Below the pieces are notes generated by a model. That model had not been told where the DNA came from and searched no databases. It saw nothing but the letters and a program-made list of their open reading frames with translations. 64,000 nt of DNA. It comes from JAEUMW01 sp963734295 (GTDB taxonomy: Bacteria > Pseudomonadota > Gammaproteobacteria > Burkholderiales > JAEUMW01). Shown in pieces: positions 21,332-29,903 of the stretch; positions within the stretch are counted from its first letter, which is position 1; the number at the start of each line of letters is the position of its first letter. The stretch is taken from contig CAVTGS010000012.1 in the NCBI GenBank assembly GCA_963734295.1, forward strand, positions 62,001 through 126,000, in the 5' to 3' direction. Both the position numbers and the translations under genes were made by a program.

Positions 21332-22191
21332 AGGGGTTGTTGCACCGCCTCGCCGCGCGCGCCGCGGGCACTGCGGTGGCGGTGCGTTCCGACGCGCGGC
21401 TGCCGTATGGCGCGGATCGGCTGGTCTGGGGCGGCGCGCCGGAGCAGCCACCGGCGTGGGAGCCGCAAGAGCGCCTCCAGGCCGACGCTGCGCGTCGTCC
21501 GCCCCCCGCGGGAGTGGAGTTGGCACGGGGCGACCCGGCGTCGACTCGAGAGGCGGTGTCGGTTGCCGAGCCCGCGCTCGTGCCGGCGCAGCGGTCTCGA
21601 TCCAACGTCGAGGTGTTCGAGCAGGACGGGCAGGCGGAGGCCGTGCTGCGCGAGCCGGCAACGCTGCGCGGCGCTGTGCCCGAAGCGAATCCGTTCTCTC
21701 GAGGGGCGCCGCCGCGGCATGAAGCTGCGCCGGCAGTTAGCGAGCCGGTCATGGCACCCGAGGCGCCCGCGGTGGGGCGCATCGACGCTGCTTCGCAGCT
21801 CGGGTTGCCGACGGCGGCACTGGCTGCGATGCCGCCCGCGGCGCCGCGCCGCGCGGCATGGCTGTCGGAGGCGCCGACGTGGGACGAACTACCACATCCG
21901 TCGTCGCGGGCCGCGAGCGCCGATCCGACGCCGCTGCTGCCACCCGCCCCGCGTTTCGCCGGCGCGATGGGGGAACCTGCCGCCGGCCCGTCCGTGTTCG
22001 AGCGGCCGCAGAGGGCGTGGCCGCTCGCAGCGCCCGCCTCGGCGGCGGACGAGGCGACCGAGGTCCACATCCACATCGGCCGCATCGACGTGACCGCGGT
22101 GCACGAAGCGCCGAAGCTTCGCGCCAAGCCGGGCGCCAAGTCGACGGCGCTATCCCTCGACGCCTATCTCGCGGCTAGGAGCAAGGCGTGA
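21328..22191 (+). CDS. Proline/alanine-rich eCIS linker protein
   Basis: The 287-residue product has a short helical N-terminus (MKGLLHRLAARAAG), a ~200-residue low-complexity segment rich in Pro, Ala, Glu and Arg, and a conserved-looking C-terminus with EVHIHIGRIDVTAVHE followed by ALSLDAYLAARSKA. The central part is probably disordered. Proteins with this HIGRIDV tail are a regular member of eCIS clusters between the tube and the Pvc16-like gene, but I know of no assigned function. Starts by ATGA overlap and ends by GTGA overlap with its neighbours, so it is tightly coupled. Confidence 0.65.
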   Translation: MKGLLHRLAARAAGTAVAVRSDARLPYGADRLVWGGAPEQPPAWEPQERLQADAARRPPPAGVELARGDPASTREAVSVAEPALVPAQRSRSNVEVFEQDGQAEAVLREPATLRGAVPEANPFSRGAPPRHEAAPAVSEPVMAPEAPAVGRIDAASQLGLPTAALAAMPPAAPRRAAWLSEAPTWDELPHPSSRAASADPTPLLPPAPRFAGAMGEPAAGPSVFERPQRAWPLAAPASAADEATEVHIHIGRIDVTAVHEAPKLRAKPGAKSTALSLDAYLAARSKA

Positions 22192-23519
22192 GCACCGCCC
22201 TCGCGATCGCGGGCGTCACCGCGGTGCTGCGCGATCTGCTGAACGACGGCCTCGTCAATCACAACGTGAGCGGCGTGCTCGGCAGCAGCGTCACGGTCAC
22301 CGTGCTGGCACCGGACCGCGTCGTGCCGCCGAGCGCGAGCGAAGCCTCGCAGGTCAACCTGTTCCTCTACCTCGTCACGCCGAATCCGGGTTGGCGCAAC
22401 GACCGTCTGCCGTCGCGCGATGCCTCCGGCCGGCTGCGCCTGACGAACGCGCCGCTTGCGCTCGATCTGCACTACCTGCTGTCGGTCTACAGCGGGGGCG
22501 ACCTGCACGCCGAGATCCTGCTCGGCTACGCGATGCAACTGCTGCACGAGATGCCGGTGCTCACGCGCGACGCGATCCACACCGCGTTGAACCCGTCGCC
22601 CGACGTCGGCACGAGTCTGCCGCCGGCTTTGCGCGCGCTCGCCGATTCAGGCCTCGAGGACCAGGTCGAGCTCATCAAGCTGACGCCGCAGTACCTGAAC
22701 ACCGAGGAGATGTCCAAACTGTGGACCGCGATGCAGAGCCACTTCCGGCCGACCGCGGCCTACACCGCGTCGGTGGTGTTGATCGAGGCGCAGCGCGCGG
22801 CGCGCTCGGCGCTGCCGGTCCTGAGCCGCGGCCCGGTCGATCCGGTGAATGGGCGCGATCGCGGCGTCGTCGTCGTACCGAGCCTCCTGCCGCCGTTGCC
22901 GATGCTGACCGCGGCCGTGCCGCCGGCGCGGCAACCCGTCGCGGCGATCGGCGACACGATCGCGTTGCAAGGCCACCACCTCGAAGGCAGCAGCCGCGAG
23001 GTGCTGTTGACGAACGACCGCTTCGAGATCGAGGTGACGATTCCGGCGCTGCCACCGCTGTCGCCGGCGGTCGCGACCGACGCGCTGATCGAGTTTTCGC
23101 TCGAAGGCCAGGCGGCCGCGCTGCCCGTCGGCGTCTACCGCGTCGCGGCGCGCCTCGTGCGGCCGGACGAGGACGATCCGCGCGAGACGAACCGCATCGC
23201 GCTGACGCTCGCGCCGCGCATGACGAACCTGCCGCTTTCCGTGGCGCGCGCCGGCGACGGCTCGGCGAGCTTCACGATCGAGTTCACGCCTGAGCTGCGC
23301 GCCGGGCAGAGCGCGGTACTGGTGCTCGGGCAGACCGAGTACCTACCACAAGGCTCGGGGTCGCCGGCCACCGAGCTGACCTTCTTGATCCCGAACGCAC
23401 CCCTGGGCTCGCATCTCGCGCGCCTGCGCATCGACGGCATCGAGAGCCCGATCATCGATCTGTCGGCCGAGCCGCCGGCGATCCCGACGTTCCTCGATCA
23501 GCGGGTGGAGTTCACATGA
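22188..23519 (+). CDS. DUF4255 / Pvc16-like tail cap protein
   Basis: The first ~190 residues (ALAIAGVTAVLRDLLNDGLVNHNV...VNLFLYLVTPNPGWRNDRLP...LALDLHYLLSVYSG) are the DUF4255 domain of Afp16/Pvc16, which caps the distal end of the tube and sheath and sets particle length. The remaining ~250 residues (IGDTIALQGHHLEGSSREVLL...) look like an Ig/IPT-type beta domain. The start is a GTG overlapping the previous stop. The extra C-terminal domain is longer than in Afp16 and may decorate or anchor the particle. Confidence 0.88.
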   Translation: MSTALAIAGVTAVLRDLLNDGLVNHNVSGVLGSSVTVTVLAPDRVVPPSASEASQVNLFLYLVTPNPGWRNDRLPSRDASGRLRLTNAPLALDLHYLLSVYSGGDLHAEILLGYAMQLLHEMPVLTRDAIHTALNPSPDVGTSLPPALRALADSGLEDQVELIKLTPQYLNTEEMSKLWTAMQSHFRPTAAYTASVVLIEAQRAARSALPVLSRGPVDPVNGRDRGVVVVPSLLPPLPMLTAAVPPARQPVAAIGDTIALQGHHLEGSSREVLLTNDRFEIEVTIPALPPLSPAVATDALIEFSLEGQAAALPVGVYRVAARLVRPDEDDPRETNRIALTLAPRMTNLPLSVARAGDGSASFTIEFTPELRAGQSAVLVLGQTEYLPQGSGSPATELTFLIPNAPLGSHLARLRIDGIESPIIDLSAEPPAIPTFLDQRVEFT

Positions 23520-25441
23520 ACGCGCCGCATCGAGCCCTCGACTGGAGCGAGGCGAACCAGCGCGTGCTCGTCGCCGAGTTCGCGCGCCTGCGCGCCCTGC
23601 TCGGCGACGGCGAGAGCGACGCCGCCGTCGCGGCGGCAGAAGCCGAAGCGCTGCGCGATGCGATGCCGGCGCCTGCGGCGATCGACACGCTCGCGCGGCT
23701 CTTCGAGTTGAGCGCGTTCGAGCGCGACGTGCTGCTGCTCGCCGCCGGCGTCGAGATGGATGCGCGCATCGCCGCGCTCTGCGGGCACGGCAGTGGCCAG
23801 CCGCAGCGGCCTTGGGCGAGCTTCGGGCTGGCGCTGGCGGCCCTGCCGCAGGCGCATTGGAGCGCGGTCGCACCGCTCGAGTCGCTGCGGCGCTGGCGGC
23901 TCGTCGAGGTCGATGATGCCGCTGGCCTGACCGCGGCGCGGCTCAGGCTCGACGAGCGCGTGCTGCATTTCATCGGCGGCCTGAACTATCTCGATCATCG
24001 GCTGCACCCGCTCCTGGATCCGGTGCCGCCGCCCGGCCCGATGAGCGAGGCGCACCGGGAAATTGCTGCGCGCGCGATCGAGGGACTGCGGGCCGCCGTC
24101 GGGCGGCTGCCGCGGCTGATGTTGGCCGGCGACGACGCCTCGGGGCAACAGGATGTCGCCGCCGCGGTCGCGGCGCGGCTCGGCATCGGCCTGCACCGGC
24201 TGCGCGGCGCCGACGTGCCGGCGGTTGCCGGCGAGCAGGCGGCGCTCGCGGCGCTCTGGGCACGCGAGGCGGCGCTGCTCGGCGCCGGACTCCTCGTCAC
24301 GCATGAAGAGGGCGATGCGAGTGCCGCGCTGGCGCGGCTCGTGGCGCGCATCGATGGGCTGGTAATCGTTGCTGGCCGCGACGTGCCGTCCTGCGACGGC
24401 GACGTCCTGCGCTACACCGTCGACCGCCCAGATGTGCCGGAACGGCGCCGTCTCTGGCAGGCCGCGCTCGGCGCCAAGGCCGAGGCGATTGCGCCGGCGC
24501 TCGACACGCTCGCAAGCCAGTACCGGCTCGGCGCGCGGCGCATCGTCGAGATCGCCGCGTGCGCATGCGGTGAAGACCCGGAGCAGGACATCGCCGCGCT
24601 GCACCGCGCGAGCCGCGGCGAGGCCGCTGCGATGCCCGGCCTCGCACAGCAGATCGACGCGCGGGCGCGCTGGGACGACCTGGTGCTGCCCCAAGCGCAG
24701 CGCCTCGCGCTGGAGCAGATCGCGGTGCACGCGCGCCACCGGGTGACGGTGCATCACGAGTGGGGGTTCGCCGACAAGAGCGCACGCGGTCTCGGCATCG
24801 CGACGCTGTTCTGGGGCGACAGCGGCACCGGCAAGACGCTCGCCGCGGAGGTGCTCGCGAACGAGCTCGGCCTCGCGCTCTACCGCATCGATCTCTCGGC
24901 GGTGGTCAGCAAGTACATCGGCGAGACCGAGAAGAACCTGCGCAAGCTCTTCGATGCCGCGGAGGATGCCGGCGCCATCCTGCTGTTCGACGAGGCCGAC
25001 GCGCTGTTCGGAAAGCGCAGCGAGGTGAAGGACAGCCACGACCGCTATGCCAACATCGAAGTGAGCTACCTGCTGCAGCGGATGGAGGCGTACTGCGGGC
25101 TCGCGATCCTGACGACGAACCACAAGGCCGCGCTCGATGGGGCGTTCCAGCGGCGGCTGCGCTTCGTCGTGCACTTCCCGTTTCCGGACCAGGCGCAGCG
25201 CGAAGGCATCTGGCGCGCGGTGTTCCCGGCCGATACGCCGCTCGATGGCATCGACTACGCGAAGCTCGCGCGCCTCAGCGTGGCTGGCGGCACGATCCGC
25301 AACATCGCACTGTCCGCTGCGTTCCTCGCCGCGGAAGCGGGCACGCCGATCGGCATGGTGCATCTGCTGCGCGGCGCGCATCTCGAAGCGGCGAAGCGCG
25401 ACAAGCCTTATTCCGATGCGGAAACGCGGGGGTGGGTATGA
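23516..25441 (+). CDS. AAA+ ATPase of the contractile system (Afp15/Pvc15-like)
   Basis: The 641-residue protein has an N-terminal helical half and a classical AAA+ domain in the C-terminal half: Walker A GDSGTGKT near residue 436, pore-loop region SKYIGETEKNL, Walker B ILLFDEADALFGKR near 488-498, and an arginine finger in DGAFQRRLRF. Pvc15-type ATPases are needed for loading cargo and for correct assembly, not for contraction. ATG overlaps the previous stop (ATGA). It lies immediately before the cargo island, which agrees with a loading role. Nothing is missing. Confidence 0.93.
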   Translation: MNAPHRALDWSEANQRVLVAEFARLRALLGDGESDAAVAAAEAEALRDAMPAPAAIDTLARLFELSAFERDVLLLAAGVEMDARIAALCGHGSGQPQRPWASFGLALAALPQAHWSAVAPLESLRRWRLVEVDDAAGLTAARLRLDERVLHFIGGLNYLDHRLHPLLDPVPPPGPMSEAHREIAARAIEGLRAAVGRLPRLMLAGDDASGQQDVAAAVAARLGIGLHRLRGADVPAVAGEQAALAALWAREAALLGAGLLVTHEEGDASAALARLVARIDGLVIVAGRDVPSCDGDVLRYTVDRPDVPERRRLWQAALGAKAEAIAPALDTLASQYRLGARRIVEIAACACGEDPEQDIAALHRASRGEAAAMPGLAQQIDARARWDDLVLPQAQRLALEQIAVHARHRVTVHHEWGFADKSARGLGIATLFWGDSGTGKTLAAEVLANELGLALYRIDLSAVVSKYIGETEKNLRKLFDAAEDAGAILLFDEADALFGKRSEVKDSHDRYANIEVSYLLQRMEAYCGLAILTTNHKAALDGAFQRRLRFVVHFPFPDQAQREGIWRAVFPADTPLDGIDYAKLARLSVAGGTIRNIALSAAFLAAEAGTPIGMVHLLRGAHLEAAKRDKPYSDAETRGWV

Positions 25442-25451
25442 GGAGGCGGCG

Positions 25452-25709
25452 ATGAGGCGCGTCGTGCTGCACGTCGACCGGCTGGTGCTGCGCGGTGTCG
25501 CGCGCGGCGACGCCGCGGGCGTTGCGGAGGGGCTGCAGGCCGAGTTGCAGTCCTTGCTCGGCGCTCCCAGCGGTGTCGCCGCGCTGGTCGGGCACGGTGG
25601 GTCGTACTCGGTGCAGGCTGGGACGGCGCGCGTGCGGCAGGGCGGAGATGCCGCATCGGTCGGGCGTGCCGCCGCAGGGCGCATCGTGCGGGCAGCGAGG
25701 CAGGCATGA
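25452..25709 (+). CDS. Small conserved-position eCIS protein
   Basis: The 85-residue product starts MRRVVLHVDRLVLRGVARGDAAGVAEGLQAELQSLL: one strand, a loop and an amphipathic helix, followed by a Gly/Ala-rich tail. Short proteins with this layout often sit between the AAA+ ATPase and the first DUF4157 gene of eCIS clusters, but I know of no function. GGAGGCGGCG precedes the ATG. Its stop overlaps the next gene start (ATGA). It may be an adaptor for cargo loading; that is an inference from position only. Confidence 0.6.
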   Translation: MRRVVLHVDRLVLRGVARGDAAGVAEGLQAELQSLLGAPSGVAALVGHGGSYSVQAGTARVRQGGDAASVGRAAAGRIVRAARQA

Positions 25710-28333
25710 GCCAGCTCAGCGCCGTCAGCGTCGCGAAGACCGTCCCCGGAGGACCGGGAGTTTTGGCGCTGCAGCGCAAGTGCGCCTGCGGTAATACGGC
25801 AGGGTTGAGTGGCGAATGCGAGGAGTGCGGAAGGAAGAAGATGCTGGGTATCCAGGCCAAGCTGGTGATCAGCGAACCTGGCGATCAGTGCGAGCGGGAG
25901 GCCGATCGCATCGCGGAGGAGGTGACACGCACGCACGCATCTAGTGTGTATATGCACGCTGGGAACCACGAGCCCAAGACTCTCGGAGCGCAGCGGCGAC
26001 AACCGAGGCCCTCGCGGATCACGCCGTTGATGCAGCGCAGATCGGGCGACGAAGAACGGGACGACGCGGGACGAACGCAGCTCGCGATAGGTACGGTCGC
26101 AAAGCCGGCGTCTGCGGCGACTGAACTCTGCCTTCAGCGCACGCGACAATCTGGTGGTCGACCTCTCGACCCGGCAACCCAGGCATCGATGGAGTCGAGT
26201 TTCGGCGTGGACTTCAGCAAGGTGAGAATTCACGCCGACTCGAGCGCTGCAGCCGCTGCTCGCGCCATCGACGCACGCGCCTTTACGATCGGGCAGGACG
26301 TGGTGTTCGGCGCCGGCCAGTTTGCGCCCCAGTCCCAAGTCGGTCGGCGCCTTCTCGCGCATGAGTTGGTGCATGTCGTCCAACAAGGCGCGGGTGCTGC
26401 GTCGGTCGTCCACAGAAAAAAGGGCGAGGGCGACGACGTACCGAAGCGGATCGTCCGAATCGTGATCCGCAAGGACAGCAGGAAGATAGTCCTCGTTGGA
26501 GAACAGGCGGAAGAGTCGATCAGCCTGAAGGGCGATGTGGGTATATTTCCGGAGGGACAGTTCACCGGAGAACCGTCTGCGACCGGCTTCAGGTTCACCC
26601 CGCCAGACGGTAAACAGCGCACGATCACCCTCAAGTCGAAAGGAGCCAGCAGGTCCCTGCGACGGGCCATCCGTTCTTCGAAGTCCTTTACTGTTGAGGT
26701 TATAGACGCTGCCGGCAACGAACCGGCCGGCGCAGGTGCGCAGGGAGGATCGGCGCTCCTGCCCGGTGGGGTCCAGGGTGCGGACGTGGAACCTGTGCCA
26801 CCCGGCACCGTTGAGGGCGACGGGCCGGCGACCCAGGCCGGGGAGGGTGGAGAGGCGCCGACACCCGTCGAAGATGAGCCCGACGAAGAGCGTGACGTGG
26901 GCGAGGAAACGGTAGTCGATGACTCCGACGCGCGCACCTTCGGCGTCTTGATCACAGCGCCGGGAGGCGAACTGTCAGGTGACGTCACCAAGGCCGGCCA
27001 GATAGACAACTTCAGAGAGAACAGCCGCGCAGAGATCAGGCAGCGTGCGCAGAAGGCGGCGGCGTCCACGCTGGTTTCCTGTTTCGCCATCGAACCCTCG
27101 GCGGCAGAGGCGCTGGCCAGCACCAGGAAAATCAGGATACGTCTGCCGCGGCTTGGAAGGCTGCGCAAGATGGCCGCCGAAAGCGATGCCTCTCGGAAAC
27201 TACCGATAGCGGCGGACCTGGGTGCCCTGGAAGGCCTTCTGGTCGATGAGCTCGGCTTGAGCGAAGGTGACACCTGCAAGCGCGAGGAAAACGATTGCTT
27301 CTTCGATGGACGCCTCTGCCTACCCCGTTTTAACGTCGAGGCCGAGTCGATCGAGCAGAAGAGGGACGTGGAGACGATGATCGGCGCGGCGGAAGCAACC
27401 GTCGATGCGGTCGAGATCCTGATGACACTCGGCGCGCTGGAAGCAGCCGAAGAGGGTGGCGAATACCTGCTCAAGCAGTGGCTCCGAGAGCAGCGCAAGA
27501 AGGGTGTCGCGGACCGCAAGAAGCTCAGGGAGATCGAAAAGGCCGGAAAGCAGCTCTTGCGCGAGAAGGAGCAGATCCGCGAGGGCTTGGCAAGGCGCCC
27601 TGACACTGTTCAACCGTCCAGCATGGAGGGCTTCGACGCCGAAATCAAGGTGGGTAAGCACACCTATCGTCGCAGCCCGGACGGGACGTGGTGCCGCACC
27701 ACCGAGAAGAAATGCGGGATCAGTTTTGATCCGGAGCTCGAAAAGGCGATCGACGATGCCTATGGGAAGCAGCGCGAAGTGTTGGAAGAGTTCGCCGAGC
27801 ACCAAGACGTGCCCGGTACTGCAAGATCAGAACTACCCAATAGAGCGAAGGCTGGAAAGGGGGAACCTCCAGGCAAGGTTCAAGGAGAGGCTGCGGAAGC
27901 AATTCATGCGCGGGAAGTCGTGGGCGGGCATCCGCTGAATTACAAGGACCTGCCACGTGCTGAAAAGGAAAGATTGAAAGAAATATTGTGGAGAGGTGAT
28001 CCAGACGCTTTAAAGAAGTTCGCCCGAGAACTACCCCCTACGGGCGCAAGCCAAGTCCCGTTGCCAACGCGATTCGGTAAGCGCATCGCCGACCACATTT
28101 TCACGGACGGGGAGGTCGCAGTGGTCGTATTGCGCGAGAGCAAGAAGTACGGGACTTTCAAGCTGAACGCCAAGCTTAGAAGGCAGTTGGACAAAGACAT
28201 TGACGCGGCGCGCCGATTCCGTGATGTCCGCGTTGAGTGGCGCATCAGCGGCAAGATCGACGCGAGCACGCTCGAAGAGTTGAATCTGCTGGTAAAAGAG
28301 AATCCAAAAATCTTTGGCTTCGTTTCCGATTGA
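25706..28333 (+). CDS. DUF4157 cargo protein 1, nuclease-like C-terminus
   Basis: This 875-residue protein has three parts. The leader (residues 1-60) carries LQRKCACG...GECEECG, a four-Cys knuckle. The DUF4157 domain (about 135-230) has the zincin motif HELVH near residue 219. A long variable part follows: an acidic linker, a charged helical segment (about 600-650), and a terminal ~120-residue domain with RIADHIF and VLRESKKYG, an arrangement reminiscent of PD-(D/E)xK nucleases. DUF4157 proteins are typical eCIS cargo. The last ~650 bp are visibly less GC-rich than the leader, suggesting a toxin tail acquired by recombination. Nuclease activity is inferred from two short motifs and is uncertain. 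No immunity gene is obvious next to it. Confidence 0.75.
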   Translation: MSQLSAVSVAKTVPGGPGVLALQRKCACGNTAGLSGECEECGRKKMLGIQAKLVISEPGDQCEREADRIAEEVTRTHASSVYMHAGNHEPKTLGAQRRQPRPSRITPLMQRRSGDEERDDAGRTQLAIGTVAKPASAATELCLQRTRQSGGRPLDPATQASMESSFGVDFSKVRIHADSSAAAAARAIDARAFTIGQDVVFGAGQFAPQSQVGRRLLAHELVHVVQQGAGAASVVHRKKGEGDDVPKRIVRIVIRKDSRKIVLVGEQAEESISLKGDVGIFPEGQFTGEPSATGFRFTPPDGKQRTITLKSKGASRSLRRAIRSSKSFTVEVIDAAGNEPAGAGAQGGSALLPGGVQGADVEPVPPGTVEGDGPATQAGEGGEAPTPVEDEPDEERDVGEETVVDDSDARTFGVLITAPGGELSGDVTKAGQIDNFRENSRAEIRQRAQKAAASTLVSCFAIEPSAAEALASTRKIRIRLPRLGRLRKMAAESDASRKLPIAADLGALEGLLVDELGLSEGDTCKREENDCFFDGRLCLPRFNVEAESIEQKRDVETMIGAAEATVDAVEILMTLGALEAAEEGGEYLLKQWLREQRKKGVADRKKLREIEKAGKQLLREKEQIREGLARRPDTVQPSSMEGFDAEIKVGKHTYRRSPDGTWCRTTEKKCGISFDPELEKAIDDAYGKQREVLEEFAEHQDVPGTARSELPNRAKAGKGEPPGKVQGEAAEAIHAREVVGGHPLNYKDLPRAEKERLKEILWRGDPDALKKFARELPPTGASQVPLPTRFGKRIADHIFTDGEVAVVVLRESKKYGTFKLNAKLRRQLDKDIDAARRFRDVRVEWRISGKIDASTLEELNLLVKENPKIFGFVSD

Positions 28334-28550
28334 AATGCGTCGAACACACGAGAGTGCGGTCTGTACGGGATTTGTAGCTGAGCCAACGGGCAGCGCCAGG
28401 AAAGCCTCCAGAGGGTGATACTGAATTGATTACATACGCGCATCAACGGCCGGTCATCACCTTCGGCGCGCCGTCGACCAAGGGGAGTGCCGCGCACGCT
28501 CTATCGACGGGACGCGGCGTTGCCGGACGCATTGCATGTGGAGAGCAATC

Positions 28551-29903
28551 ATGAGTCCGTTGAGCACCACCGTCGTGGCGAAAGCCACCGGCACTGGTGC
28601 CGCGACGATTCCGTTACTGCAGCGCAAGTGCGCCTGCGGTGGTAGTGCTTCGGCGGTGACCGGAGAATGCAGCGCGTGCCAGCGCGAGAAGGTGCTCGGC
28701 CTGCAGACGAAGCTGGCGGTTGGTGCCCGAGACGATCCGCTGGAGCGCGAGGCCGATCGCATCGCCGATCAGGTGATGGGCATGGCGTCCGCGGTAGCGC
28801 CAGTCGATGCAGGGCGCGCCGTGCCTCCGGGACACGTCGCACGCCGCGCGCCGCCGACCACGACTGGCACCGTCGGCCCAACCGCGGGCAGTGGCGAGGC
28901 GCAGGCGATCGTCGGCGATGTGCTGAGCTCACGGGGACAGCCACTCGATGCGGCGACGCGGAAGTTCATGGAGCCGCGCTTCGGGCACGACTTCGGCGAG
29001 GTGCGCGTGCACACCGGGCCGCGCGCCGCGGCGTCGGCCGAGGCGGTGGTCTCGCGCGCCTACACGGTGGGCCACGACCTGGTGTTCGCGGCTGGCGAAT
29101 ATCAGCCAGGTACGCAGGCAGGACGACGGCTGCTCGCGCACGAACTCGCGCACACGCTGCAGCAGGGTGCCGGCACGCGGCTGCGCCGGCAGGACGCCGA
29201 CGACAGCGGCGGTGGTGGTGTGGGCGCCGTTGCGGGTGCCGCGATCACGGGTGCGACCGCCGGTGCGGTTGGGGCGGCCGGGGCTACGCCGGCACAAAGT
29301 GGCGGCGGGTCCGGCAGCGGCGGCGCCGCGCCGACGCCCACCGTCGACAGTTGGACCGTGCGCAATTCCGGCGCGACGCAGGGCGACAACTGCTGTGGCG
29401 TCTGCCCGGTCGATCTCGGTGTGGACATCAACCCGCCGAAATTCAAGAACGGCATCGAGCTGAAGGCGAAGCTGAACAACCACTCCGCCGGCTTCACGTA
29501 CGACGTCAAGCGCACGAAGGAAGCGAAGTATTGGCGCCGCAATGGCGCAGCCGATCCGTGGGCGACGATCGCATCGATGAACAAGCCGGCTGGCTCCGCC
29601 GACGACAGCCACAACTCCGACGAGTGCCTGACGCCGAAGGCCGACGGCTCGAAGCACAAGATCTATTCGGAGGACCGCCCGGGCTTCGCCAGCCTCAGCG
29701 GCAGCTACACCGATTATCTGCAGTTGATCAACTTCGTTGAATCGGTGCGCGTCACGAGCTCCGGCGGCACGAGCACCGACGACGCGCTCACGCAGAACTG
29801 GCACACGAAGCTGTGGGTGACGAAAGACGCCCAAGGCACCTGGTCGGTCGACACCGCGAACAGCGAGATCGGCAGCGGTCATCTGGGGAGCCTGAGCCCA
29901 TGA
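28551..29903 (+). CDS. DUF4157 cargo protein 2
   Basis: The 450-residue protein opens with the shared leader (LLQRKCACGG...TGECSACQ), followed by DPLEREADRIADQV, the DUF4157 domain with HELAH at about residue 197, and a glycine/alanine-rich hinge (about 220-265). The C-terminal ~185 residues include NCCGVCPVDLGVDINPPKF and KHKIYSEDRPGFASLSGSYTDYLQ; I do not recognise a toxin family. Four cysteines in its first 15 residues could bind metal or form disulfides. The ATG at 28551 follows GAGAG; an in-frame ATG lies 15 bases upstream. A 217-bp gap separates it from cargo 1, and its stop overlaps the next start. Confidence 0.78.
   Translation: MSPLSTTVVAKATGTGAATIPLLQRKCACGGSASAVTGECSACQREKVLGLQTKLAVGARDDPLEREADRIADQVMGMASAVAPVDAGRAVPPGHVARRAPPTTTGTVGPTAGSGEAQAIVGDVLSSRGQPLDAATRKFMEPRFGHDFGEVRVHTGPRAAASAEAVVSRAYTVGHDLVFAAGEYQPGTQAGRRLLAHELAHTLQQGAGTRLRRQDADDSGGGGVGAVAGAAITGATAGAVGAAGATPAQSGGGSGSGGAAPTPTVDSWTVRNSGATQGDNCCGVCPVDLGVDINPPKFKNGIELKAKLNNHSAGFTYDVKRTKEAKYWRRNGAADPWATIASMNKPAGSADDSHNSDECLTPKADGSKHKIYSEDRPGFASLSGSYTDYLQLINFVESVRVTSSGGTSTDDALTQNWHTKLWVTKDAQGTWSVDTANSEIGSGHLGSLSP

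Noticed and set aside
18221..21661. 1146-residue frame on the minus strand opposite sheath and tube genes
   Set aside because: It is Arg/His-rich without domains and exactly antisense to conserved structural genes; long antisense frames are normal in GC-rich DNA.
23498..26413. 971-residue minus-strand frame opposite the AAA+ ATPase and cargo 1
   Set aside because: Composition is unlike a real protein and the plus strand encodes conserved Walker motifs; a GC shadow.
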